From Paenibacillus ginsengarvi (GTDB lineage Bacteria > Bacillota > Bacilli > Paenibacillales > NBRC-103111), in NCBI RefSeq assembly GCF_003626695.1, contig NZ_RBAH01000006.1:124001-188000 (forward strand): 64,000 nucleotides of DNA, written 5' to 3'. Shown here one piece after another: positions 45,153-52,516 of this stretch; positions within the stretch are counted from its first letter, which is position 1, and every line of letters starts with the position of its first letter. The notes beneath the pieces are model-generated. The model worked only from the letters and a program-made list of their open reading frames with translations. It did no database searches and had not been told where the DNA came from. Position numbers and translations under genes: made by a program.

Positions 45153-47048
45153 TTATTTCGTCAGCTCTTCCATTTGCTCGATCAGGCTTTCGAAGACGCT
45201 CATCGCCTGGCGAACCGGCTCCGGCGAAGACATGTCGACACCGGCGCGCTTCAAGATCTCGATCGAATAGTCGCTGCTGCCGCTTTTCAGGAAGCCGAGG
45301 TAACGGTCGACCGCCGGTGCGCCTTCGTCCAAAATTTGTTTGGAGAAGCTGGTCGCCGCGGAGAAGCCGGTCGCGTATTTGAACACGTAAAAGCTGGTGT
45401 AGAAATGGGGAATGCGCGCCCATTCCATCTCGATCTCCTTGTCCACCTTCATCGACGTTCCGTGATATTTCAGGTTCAGGTCGTAATAGATGCTGCACAA
45501 ATCCTGATGCGTCAGCGACTCGCCCTTCTCCGTGCGGTCGTAGATGATCTTCTCGAATTCGGCGAACATCGTTTGCCGGAAGACGGTCGTGCGGAACTGG
45601 TCGGCATAATACGTCAGCAGGAACATTTTCTGCTTCGGATCGGTCGAATGCTTCAGCAGGTAGTCCATCAGCAGCGCTTCGTTCAGCGTAGACGCCACTT
45701 CCGCGAGGAAGATCGTATACTGCGCCGTCCGGTAGTCCTGATGTTTGTCGGACAAATACGAGTGGAGCGCGTGTCCCATCTCGTGCGCAAGCGTGAACAT
45801 GCTGTTCAGATTGTCTTTATGGTTAAGCAGCACGAACGGATGCGTTCCGTAAGCGCCCCATTGGTAAGCGCCGCTGCGTTTGCCTTCGTTCTCGTAAACG
45901 TCGATCCAGCCGCCTTGAAGTCCGCCCTCAAGCGTGCGGCAATATTCCTCGCCGAGCGGCTTCAAGCTTTCCAGTACCGTTTTCTTCGCTTCCTCGTATG
46001 TAATGTCCATGTCGTATTCGTCGACGAGCGGGGCGAACAGGTCGTACATATGCAGTTCGTCCACTTTCAACAGCTTTTTGCGCAGCTCCATGTAACGGTG
46101 CAGCAGCGGCAAGCTTTCGTGAATCGCCGAGATCAGGTTCGTGTAGACGTCGACCGGAATTTTATCGCCATAGAGGGAAGATTCCAGAACGGACGGATAC
46201 TTTCTCGCCTTGGTATAGAAGATGTTTTTGGTCAAATTAGCGCCGAGCGTCGCGGCAAACGTATTGCGCAGCTTACCGTACGTTCCGTACATCGCCTCGA
46301 ACGCGCCTTTGCGCACATCGCGGTTGCGGCTTTCGAGAAATTGGATGTAGCTGCCGTGCGTCAGGTCGGCTTCCTCGCCTTTGTCGTTTTTCACCTTCGG
46401 GAATTTGAGGTCGGCGTTGTTCAGCATGCCGAAGATCGTGTCCGGCGCCTGGGACATGTTGCCGACTTGGGCGAGCAGCGCTTCTTCCGCTTTGGACAAA
46501 ATATGCGGCTTTTGGCGAAGCATATCCTCCAGCGTTTTTTTGTATTTGGCCAGCGTCGGATCGGCTACGAACGATTGCAGCTTTTCGTCCGGCAGGCCGA
46601 GTATTTCCGGCGTGATGTACGAAAGCGCTTCGCCCACTTCCACGTTCAGCTTTTTCGCCTTTTCGGACAAAGCCTGCTGAGTAGGCTCCGCCATGTCTTC
46701 GTGATGGCGCATATTCGCATATACGTACAGGCGCTCGATATGCAGCGAGATCGTATCCTCGAGCGCGAAAGCTTGCGCGATTGTTTTGGCGTTGTCCAGC
46801 TTGCCCTCGAACGTGCCGATCTCTTGAAGCAGCTTTTTCAATTCGGCATACTCTTTGTCCCAGGCCGCTTGGCTTGCGAACATATCTTCCAGCTTCCAGC
46901 GGAAATCGGCGGGAACTTCGGAACGCTTCATTACTTGATTCATGGGTACCCTCCTGACGGTTTTCGGTTTGACTTCCAGGGCGGCTTGAACGGGCGTTAC
47001 GGTCATCGCGGCGAGGCATATGGAGGCGATCAGCGGAATGAGCCTCAT
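45153..47048 (-). CDS. pepF: Oligoendopeptidase F paralogue with an optional signal peptide
   Basis: A second M3 peptidase, HEMGH at residue 422 of the long form (387 of the short form). The long form (631 residues) starts at the ATG at 47048 with AAGGAGG nine bases upstream. Its first 22 residues (MRLIPLIASICLAAMTVTPVQA) form a basic start, hydrophobic core and AxA-like cleavage site, that is, an export signal. A second start at 46943 (MNQVMKRSEVP, AGGAGGG six bases upstream) aligns exactly with the start of the paralogue downstream and would give a cytosolic enzyme of 596 residues. The Cys at residue 11 does not fit a lipobox. Both products may be made; see findings. Confidence 0.92.
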   Translation of the reverse strand: MRLIPLIASICLAAMTVTPVQAALEVKPKTVRRVPMNQVMKRSEVPADFRWKLEDMFASQAAWDKEYAELKKLLQEIGTFEGKLDNAKTIAQAFALEDTISLHIERLYVYANMRHHEDMAEPTQQALSEKAKKLNVEVGEALSYITPEILGLPDEKLQSFVADPTLAKYKKTLEDMLRQKPHILSKAEEALLAQVGNMSQAPDTIFGMLNNADLKFPKVKNDKGEEADLTHGSYIQFLESRNRDVRKGAFEAMYGTYGKLRNTFAATLGANLTKNIFYTKARKYPSVLESSLYGDKIPVDVYTNLISAIHESLPLLHRYMELRKKLLKVDELHMYDLFAPLVDEYDMDITYEEAKKTVLESLKPLGEEYCRTLEGGLQGGWIDVYENEGKRSGAYQWGAYGTHPFVLLNHKDNLNSMFTLAHEMGHALHSYLSDKHQDYRTAQYTIFLAEVASTLNEALLMDYLLKHSTDPKQKMFLLTYYADQFRTTVFRQTMFAEFEKIIYDRTEKGESLTHQDLCSIYYDLNLKYHGTSMKVDKEIEMEWARIPHFYTSFYVFKYATGFSAATSFSKQILDEGAPAVDRYLGFLKSGSSDYSIEILKRAGVDMSSPEPVRQAMSVFESLIEQMEELTK

Positions 47049-47156
47049 CTGGCAAGTCCTCCTTGCTGGGTGATGGTTCGTGCAATCTCACCCGGTAAAG
47101 TATCTCGCCTAGTATGACCGATCCGCTATGCGATTATGATAGGGCCCGCCAGCCGT

Positions 47157-47339
47157 TTAGCCGCCCGCACGCAGCAGACTGAATGCGATCAGAAAAAAAG
47201 AGCAGCTTACAAGAACGATTGCGACCAGCGCCAGCATCCGCTTCAGCTGTGGCGGAATCGTATCTTTTTTCATAATTAATACGAGGGCGAGCGAAAATGC
47301 GAGGATCGTAAACAGCACGATGGATCCGGTATCGTTCAA
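47157..47339 (-). CDS. Small two-helix membrane protein (60 residues)
   Basis: Two hydrophobic helices (about 6-23 and 38-57) are separated by a basic loop KKDTIPPQLKR. It starts with TTG, with GGGGTGA seven bases ahead. Length, ribosome site and membrane pattern suggest a real gene. I do not recognise the family and propose no function. It is divergent from the CNNM-type gene across the palindromic gap. Confidence 0.6.
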   Translation of the reverse strand: MNDTGSIVLFTILAFSLALVLIMKKDTIPPQLKRMLALVAIVLVSCSFFLIAFSLLRAGG

Positions 47340-47366
47340 CGAGTTGTCACCCCAAGCCGTAGAGGT

Positions 47367-47529
47367 CCGGTGAATAACTACCCTACGGGTTTATGAATAT
47401 GCCTCCGATCGCTCTTGTTCCCAAATTTTCTGATTGAATAGGCCCTAGTGAGGTGAAAGTTCGGGAACAAAGGCGACCACTGACGTTTCGCCGGCATCAT
47501 TCAAAACCCTCCGTTCAGTTATTCACCGG
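47367..47529. repeat. 163-bp imperfect palindrome (MITE-like or structured RNA)
   Basis: The ends CCGGTGAATAACT (47367-47379) and AGTTATTCACCGG (47517-47529) are perfect 13-bp inverted repeats. Inside them GGGTTTATGAATATGC (47387-47402) faces GCATCATTCAAAACCC (about 47494-47509), and GCTCTTGTTCCC (47411-47422) faces GGGAACAAAGGC (47463-47474). The whole stretch can fold into one long hairpin with a loop of about 40 bases. TAGAG occurs just outside both ends (47360-47364 and 47536-47540). It lies in the 419-base gap 47340-47758. The right half of that gap (to 47758) has a CGTTTAAACG palindrome (47650-47659) and no gene. Confidence 0.75.
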
Positions 47530-47758
47530 CCTTTTTAGAGCGGAACGTTTTTTGTAACACGTCCCTTATTCTCCAAGCGGGGGCAAAATTCCTTTTTTAC
47601 ATCTGAGGCACCTTTAAATATATGGGACAGATCGATCCGGTATGTTATACGTTTAAACGAATCCGGCATAACTCCCAAGCAGGGCCGAATACAATAAGGG
47701 CATAACAGGAACGGGGAGGTGGAACTGTCAGCCTCATTCGAGGGGGCAGGAAAGCGCA

Positions 47759-49090
47759 GTGGAAGGTGACACGTTTCCCGTATGGCTTAGCTTTGCGATG
47801 ATCGTCTTGCTTGTTGTGCTGAACGGTTTTTTTGTGGCCGCCGAATTCGCGATCGTTCACATCCGCGAGGGCCGGATCGACAGCGGCGCGCTTCACGGCA
47901 AGGGGAAAGGGAAGGCGGTTCGGGCGATTGCGGCCCATGTGCACGGCTACTGGTCCGCCTGCCGGCTCGGGACGGCTCTGACGGCGCTCGGGCTGGGCTG
48001 GATCGGAGTGCCGTCCGTAGCGCTGGGGCTGTCGATGATTACGGCTCCTCTCGGCGTGCCGGGTCCGATTCTCGATGCAATCGCTTGTTTCGCCGCCTTT
48101 GCCCTTATCGCCTCGCTGCTGCTTGCGGTCGGCGAGCAGGTTCCGCGGACGTACGCTGTACGCCGTCCGGTGCCGGTCCTGCTGTGGACGGCTTCGCCGC
48201 TCGGGCTGATTTACAGGCTGATGCAGCCGTACATCCGGTTTTTGAGCGCCGTGTCCTTCTGGATGCTGACGAAGTCCGGGGTGGATCCGGAGCGCGAGAG
48301 CGAGCCGGTTCGTTCCGGGGAGGAAATCCGCACGCTGGTGAAGGAAAGTCACAGAAAAGGGCTGATCGACAAAACCGAGCTCGTACTGGTCGACAATTTG
48401 TTCGAGTTTGCGGAAACGAGCTCAAGGGAGGTTATGATACCCCGCACCGAGATGATCTGTCTCCACGCAGGCAAATCTTACGAAGAGAACAAGCAAATCG
48501 CCATTAGCCATATGCATACCCGCTATCCGGTATGCGATCCCGACAAGGACAATATCGTGGGTTATGTGCATATTAAGGATATGTTCAAGCATGATGAAGG
48601 CATGGAGGGCATTATGCCGATTACCCGGCCGATCATGAACGTGCCGGATTCGATGCCGATCAGCACGCTGCTTCGGCTGATGCAGAAAAAACGGACCGAG
48701 ATGGCGCTGCTGATCGACGAGTATGGAGGCACGTCCGGGCTCGTTACGAGCGAGGATATTATGGAGGAGCTGGTCGGCGAAATCCGCGACGAATTCGACG
48801 AGGAACGGCCGCGTTTCGAACAGAAGAGCGCAAACGCTTACTCCGTCGACGGTCTGCTGTGGATCGACGAGGTGAACAACTTTTTCGGCACCGAAATAAC
48901 GGCCGACAACTACGATACGATAGGAGGCTGGCTGTACGCCCAGATCGAAATGCCGCCGCGCCGGGACCAGCGCGTTTCCTGCGGCGGGTTTGAGTATACG
49001 GTGGAGGAAGTGCAGCATATGCGCATTTCCAGGGTGATCGTGCATGTGCCGGAGCAGTACGAGATGCCGGCCAGGCAAGAAGTATCGTAA
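47759..49090 (+). CDS. CNNM/CorC-type membrane protein with CBS domains (hemolysin family)
   Basis: A 443-residue protein: an N-terminal CNNM (DUF21) domain with four helices (about 5-200; NGFFVAAEFAIVHIREGRI), a CBS pair (about 215-340; MIPRTEMICLHAGKSYEE, YVHIKDMF, LIDEYGGTSGLVTSEDIMEELVGEI) and a C-terminal CorC_HlyC domain (about 355-435; YSVDGLLWIDEVNNFFG). Such proteins are linked to magnesium or cobalt export and are often called hemolysin-like. A GTG start is inferred, with AGGA seven bases upstream. It is a single gene ending at a bidirectional terminator. Confidence 0.93.
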   Translation: MEGDTFPVWLSFAMIVLLVVLNGFFVAAEFAIVHIREGRIDSGALHGKGKGKAVRAIAAHVHGYWSACRLGTALTALGLGWIGVPSVALGLSMITAPLGVPGPILDAIACFAAFALIASLLLAVGEQVPRTYAVRRPVPVLLWTASPLGLIYRLMQPYIRFLSAVSFWMLTKSGVDPERESEPVRSGEEIRTLVKESHRKGLIDKTELVLVDNLFEFAETSSREVMIPRTEMICLHAGKSYEENKQIAISHMHTRYPVCDPDKDNIVGYVHIKDMFKHDEGMEGIMPITRPIMNVPDSMPISTLLRLMQKKRTEMALLIDEYGGTSGLVTSEDIMEELVGEIRDEFDEERPRFEQKSANAYSVDGLLWIDEVNNFFGTEITADNYDTIGGWLYAQIEMPPRRDQRVSCGGFEYTVEEVQHMRISRVIVHVPEQYEMPARQEVS

Positions 49091-49106
49091 TCGAAGTACG
49101 GATGCG

Positions 49107-49150
49107 AAAAATCCCCAAGGCGCCGGCAAACCGGCGTTCTGGGGATTTTG
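49107..49150. terminator. Bidirectional terminator
   Basis: AAAATCCCC (49108-49116) pairs with GGGGATTTT (49141-49149); CGCCGG/CCGGCG (49121-49136) forms the inner stem. It serves the convergent genes on both sides. Confidence 0.9.
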
Positions 49151-49156
49151 GCGTGT

Positions 49157-49390
49157 TCAGACGTTTCTGAAGTTGTCGAGAATTTGCAGCCGATCTTCTT
49201 CGGTTCCTTCGAACCGCTCCGGCGTGAACCGTTCCTCCGCCCAATGCATAAGAGCCGGCCGGCTCAAAAATTCGAAGTTATCCTCGCCCCACTGATCCGA
49301 AATGATGCGAACGACGACGCGGGAGCCGTGGACCTCCGCATTGATCATATTCCATTTGTCTTGCTTGTAGATTTGATGCTTTTTGATCAT
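49157..49390 (-). CDS. Conserved-looking hypothetical protein (77 residues)
   Basis: A small soluble acidic protein. It begins MIKKHQIYKQDKWNMINAEV, continues with beta-like VHGSRVVVRIISDQWG and a helical LMHWAEERF, and ends RLQILDNFRNV. Codon use looks like that of the neighbouring genes and it abuts a terminator. I do not recognise a named family and propose no function. Confidence 0.65.
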   Translation of the reverse strand: MIKKHQIYKQDKWNMINAEVHGSRVVVRIISDQWGEDNFEFLSRPALMHWAEERFTPERFEGTEEDRLQILDNFRNV

Positions 49391-49536
49391 GCTTCATTTC
49401 CCCAATCGCTTTGGTAATCTTATGATGGTTGCATCATAGCGTATCGGGACCCGGAAAGCAATAGGGGCGGGGTTGGTCACAGTTTGATCCCCCAAATGCG
49501 ACTGCCCAGTGTTCCTCCGCGAGCCGTCGGCTGCGT

Positions 49537-50190
49537 CTACTCGCTCTTCGTCCGGCGGGATATTTCGCTCCGGTCGTATTTGCGCAGCAAGTCGTCCAGC
49601 GCTTCCCGCAGCAGGGCGGACTCCTTTTTGCCGAGCTGTTCGGCGAGGCTTTTCAGCCGGCGGACGTTCGTGGAAGGGTAATAACACGATTTCATCACCA
49701 TCTCCTCGTTCGGCGGAAGCGCCACTTGATTGCGGCCGATTTCTTTGGCGGAAACGAGTGCGGCGCTGGCCGCTCGCCTCAAAGCCGATTCGGTTTTGCC
49801 GTCGCGCGGGTATTGGGCGACCCCGATTGTTAGCGTTGTGCTGAGCTCACCCTCCAGCGCCGGGAACGCCTCTTTAGCCGCCTCGACCTTGATCCGCAGC
49901 CGCTCCATAGCGAGAAACGCCTGCTCAAGCGTCATTCCATCCATCGCCAGAGCGAACTCGTCGCCGGAGACGCGGAACGCAGTCGTCCCTTCCGTCTCCC
50001 GCAGCAGGGAGGCCAGTGTCTTTAATACTTCGTCTCCCGTTTCGCTGCCGAACTGCTCATTGATGTTGAGAAAATGATCGACATCGAGCATCGCGAGCGC
50101 AATGGTCTCGTCCCGATCGATGCGATCCTGCAAGTACTTCTCTAAAGCCTTGTGGTTGGGGAGACCGGTTAGCGTATCGACATGCTTCAT
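49537..50190 (-). CDS. GGDEF-domain protein with ribbon-helix-helix-like C-terminus
   Basis: About 217 residues and no membrane segment. The GGDEF domain spans about 3-150 (DTLTGLPNH; metal Asp36 in MLDVDHFLNIN; active loop RVSGDEF at 73-79). The first Gly of GGDEF is Ser, which some active cyclases tolerate; there is no RxxD inhibitory site ahead of it. Residues about 166-206 (YYPSTNVRRLKSLAEQLGKKESALLREALDDLL) look like a CopG/Arc ribbon-helix-helix domain. I choose the ATG at 50190 (GGAGTGA upstream) over 50229. It could be a diguanylate cyclase or a nucleotide-sensing DNA-binding protein; a 7-bp inverted repeat sits at its own promoter. Confidence 0.85.
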   Translation of the reverse strand: MKHVDTLTGLPNHKALEKYLQDRIDRDETIALAMLDVDHFLNINEQFGSETGDEVLKTLASLLRETEGTTAFRVSGDEFALAMDGMTLEQAFLAMERLRIKVEAAKEAFPALEGELSTTLTIGVAQYPRDGKTESALRRAASAALVSAKEIGRNQVALPPNEEMVMKSCYYPSTNVRRLKSLAEQLGKKESALLREALDDLLRKYDRSEISRRTKSE

Positions 50191-50219
50191 ATCTACATCA
50201 CTCCATAATATGATTTTTA

Positions 50220-50272
50220 TGTATTGCATTATTTACAATACAAATTATTATATATATCTTTCTATTTGGCAA
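50220..50272 (-). promoter_or_regulatory. Promoter and inverted repeat of the GGDEF gene
   Basis: On the minus strand TTGCCA (50267-50272) and AATAAT (50244-50249), 17 bases apart, form a likely promoter. TGTATTG (50220-50226) and CAATACA (50236-50242) form an inverted repeat at the expected transcription start. This is a plausible autoregulatory site for the ribbon-helix-helix-like tail. Confidence 0.55.
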
Positions 50273-50441
50273 TAGCGGCTTGGACATTTTGCAAAAAAAT
50301 TTCCCTTGATTTTACAGGGGAGTCGCCCTTATAATCGGAGAAATACCCGGGAGAGCCCGGGTACGGTCATCCGGCAGTCCGGAAGACCGGACGAGCCGAG
50401 AGACGTTAGTTAGAACCAATGAGCCGAGGAGAGTGGAGTTC

Positions 50442-51149
50442 ATGTTGCAAGCGGGACGTTATGAACAAATCGGGGTAGCGATGACTTGCAGAGGCTATGC
50501 CGAGTACGAGCGCATGTTCGGATTGAATGAGGGGCTGCTAAGGCGCGGCCGAGTGCTCGATGTGGCGGCCGGGGCGTCGTCGTTTGCGGCCGAGGCGAGG
50601 CGTATGGGCATCGATGTCGTATGCGCGGACCCCAGGTATGCGCAAACGCCGGACAGGATGAGCGAGGAAGGCTACGCCGAGATCGAGACGTCTACGGAGA
50701 AGCTGGCGCGGCTGGCGCATCGCTTCGATTGGAGCTATTACGGCCATATCGATAACCATAAGGCCAGACGAATCCGGTCGATGGAGTTGTTTATACAAGA
50801 TTATTCGCTGCCTGATGCAGGCGAGCATTACATCGCCGAGGCGCTTCCGTCGTTATCGTTTGCGGACGATACGTTTTCGCTGGTGCTGTGCAGCCATTTT
50901 CTGTTCCTGTACCGCGACCAGTTCGGCGACGATTTTCATCGCGCTGCGCTGAAGGAGCTTATCCGCGTCTGCAAGCCCGGCGGCGAGGTAAGAGTATACC
51001 CGCTGCTGTCGCTTGGCTGGGAGCCGTATCCCGGCATGGCAGAGCTTATAGAGGAGCTGGAGTCGCTGGGCGGGACCTGCTCCTTCGAAAAGTCCGAGCT
51101 TCCGTTCATCCCGGGCTCGTCGGAGCTGCTGTGCATTTGCAAAAAATAG
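50442..51149 (+). CDS. Class I SAM-dependent methyltransferase-like protein
   Basis: About 235 residues. The SAM-binding core is VLDVAAGASSFAAEARRMGIDVVCADPRY (motif I near 33-60), a later LSFADDTFSLVLCSHFLFLY near 145 (motif II/III position), and ELIRVCKPGGEVRVYPLL near 180 (motif post-II). The pattern is that of Methyltransf_11-like enzymes. Substrate is unknown. The ATG at 50442 is preferred over the GTG at 50433, which lies directly against the GAGGAGA ribosome site. It is a single gene upstream of the cold-shock gene. Confidence 0.85.
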   Translation: MLQAGRYEQIGVAMTCRGYAEYERMFGLNEGLLRRGRVLDVAAGASSFAAEARRMGIDVVCADPRYAQTPDRMSEEGYAEIETSTEKLARLAHRFDWSYYGHIDNHKARRIRSMELFIQDYSLPDAGEHYIAEALPSLSFADDTFSLVLCSHFLFLYRDQFGDDFHRAALKELIRVCKPGGEVRVYPLLSLGWEPYPGMAELIEELESLGGTCSFEKSELPFIPGSSELLCICKK

Positions 51150-51274
51150 TGGCTGCTGCGGAATAAATGAATTCGTTTTGGAATATACTAGTCGACGTGC
51201 CGTAATTTACGGTCGTAGGCGCGACAAATCTTTGTTTGATCGCGCGTTAAACAGTATAAGTGGAGGTAGTTCGA

Positions 51275-51472
51275 TTGAAGGGTACAGTAAAATGGTTCAA
51301 CGCGGAAAAAGGGTACGGCTTTATCCGTTCCGATGACGGGGAAGACTTGTTCGTTCATTTCTCGGCGATTCAGGGAGATGGCTTCAAATCGCTCGATGAA
51401 GGCCAGGAAGTGGAATTCGATAAAGTGGACGGGGACCGCGGTCCTCAAGCCGCCAACGTAAGTAAACGGTAA
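51275..51472 (+). CDS. Cold-shock protein, CspB/CspA type
   Basis: A 65-residue single OB-fold RNA chaperone with RNP1 KGYGFI and RNP2 DLFVHF. It binds single-stranded RNA and DNA and melts secondary structure at low temperature. The frame extends to 51260, but the TTG at 51275 lies seven bases after GGAGGT (51262-51267) and gives the family start [17 protein letters not shown]. The leader after the methyltransferase stop is about 125 bases, as expected for cold-shock genes, but no cold-shock box is evident to me. A terminator follows. Confidence 0.96.
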   Translation: MKGTVKWFNAEKGYGFIRSDDGEDLFVHFSAIQGDGFKSLDEGQEVEFDKVDGDRGPQAANVSKR

Positions 51473-51514
51473 AACGCACGAATACCGCACGTCCATGAGC
51501 CCCTGAAGCGGGAC

Positions 51515-51575
51515 TCACGTCAGCCGGAGTTCCGGTTCGTTCCGAAAAGGAGCGATCCCGGGCTCCGGCTTTTGT
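51515..51575 (+). terminator. Terminator after the cold-shock gene
   Basis: AGCCGGAG (about 51519-51526) pairs with CTCCGGCT (about 51563-51570), with an internal CCGG/CCGG pairing, followed by TTTTGTATGTTTTT. Confidence 0.75.
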
Positions 51576-51674
51576 ATGTTTTTCAGCCGAATTTGGATGC
51601 AAATTTTGACCGTTCCAAGGAGGAAGTGGTAAAATACTAGTTGCCAACTTACGAACGAGGAGCGCTAACCATCT

Positions 51675-52403
51675 ATGCCAAAGTTTAAAAATTTCGCGGC
51701 GAAAAAAGGGAAGCTGGACCAGGCAAGGAACAATATGTTCGTCAAACTGGCCCGGGAAATTTATATGGAAGCGAAAAAGGGCGGCCCGAACCCGGAAGGC
51801 AACTTCAAGCTGAAGACGGCTATCGCCAACGCGCGCCAGATTAATATGCCCGGCGACAATATTGAGCGGGCGATCAAGAAGGCGACAGGCGGCGGGGACA
51901 ACGTCGAATACGAAGAGATCATTTATGAAGGTTATGGACCAGGCGGCGTTGCCATTATGGTCAAATGCCTGACCGAAAACCGGAACCGGACGGCGGCCGA
52001 CGTACGCTCCATTTTCAACAAACGGGGCGGCAATATGGGCGAATCCGGCTGCGTGTCGTACATGTTCGACCAGAAGGGCGTGCTGACGATCGACCGGGAA
52101 GACCGCGAGGAGCTGGAAGAAGACACAGTGCTTATAGAAGCGCTCGAGGCGGGAGCCGAGGACGTAGTCGTGAGCGACGAAAGCTTCGAGATTTTAACCC
52201 ATCCGCATGAGTTCGAAACGGTGAAAAATGCGCTGGAAGCCTCCAGCTATACGTTCGACAGCGCCGCTATCCGCTGGGTGCCGCAAAATTACGTGAAAGT
52301 GGAAGGCGAAAATGCGGACAAGCTGATGAAGATGATGGAAGGCTTCGACGACAACGACGACGTACAGGATGTGTACGCCAACTTTGAGACCGACGAAGCT
52401 TGA
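51675..52403 (+). CDS. YebC/PmpR-family regulator or translation factor
   Basis: A 242-residue protein with the three-domain YebC fold. The first part (MPKFKNFAAKKGKLDQARNN) replaces the usual MAGHSKW start; NPEGNFKLKTAIANARQINMPGDNIERAIKKATG near 35-70, YEGYGPGGVAIMVKCLTENRNRTAADVR near 85, and KRGGNMGESGCVSYMFDQKG near 115 are conserved. Some members act as DNA-binding regulators; others help ribosomes at proline stretches. It is cytosolic and stands before topB with its own terminator. Confidence 0.93.
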   Translation: MPKFKNFAAKKGKLDQARNNMFVKLAREIYMEAKKGGPNPEGNFKLKTAIANARQINMPGDNIERAIKKATGGGDNVEYEEIIYEGYGPGGVAIMVKCLTENRNRTAADVRSIFNKRGGNMGESGCVSYMFDQKGVLTIDREDREELEEDTVLIEALEAGAEDVVVSDESFEILTHPHEFETVKNALEASSYTFDSAAIRWVPQNYVKVEGENADKLMKMMEGFDDNDDVQDVYANFETDEA

Positions 52404-52426
52404 TAGCTTCTGGAAGTACGCATACG

Positions 52427-52466
52427 GACCCGTCCTTGGCCGAGCGAGCCTTGGGCGGGTTTTTGC
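52427..52466 (+). terminator. Terminator after the YebC-family gene
   Basis: GACCCGTCCTTGG (52427-52439) pairs with CCTTGGGCGGGTT (about 52449-52461) allowing one mismatch, followed by TTTTT. Confidence 0.8.
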
Positions 52467-52516
52467 CTAAGTATGGTTGGAACGGAGTTTGGAATCGGGA
52501 AGGGGAAACGTCTGTT

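Noticed and set aside
45012..47117. 701-residue plus-strand frame across the second pepF
   Set aside because: Antisense shadow of pepF; low complexity in Arg/Val/Leu and no start signal.
47441..47530. Possible M-box (magnesium) riboswitch before the CNNM-type gene, because of GTGAGGTG and CCACTG words
   Set aside because: The order and conserved blocks of the M-box are not met, and the stretch is explained better by the long palindrome. No terminator/antiterminator pair is seen before the gene.
51232..51260. TTGTTT-17-TATAAG as cold-shock gene promoter
   Set aside because: Transcription would begin inside the ribosome binding site (51262-51267), leaving no leader. Probably chance.
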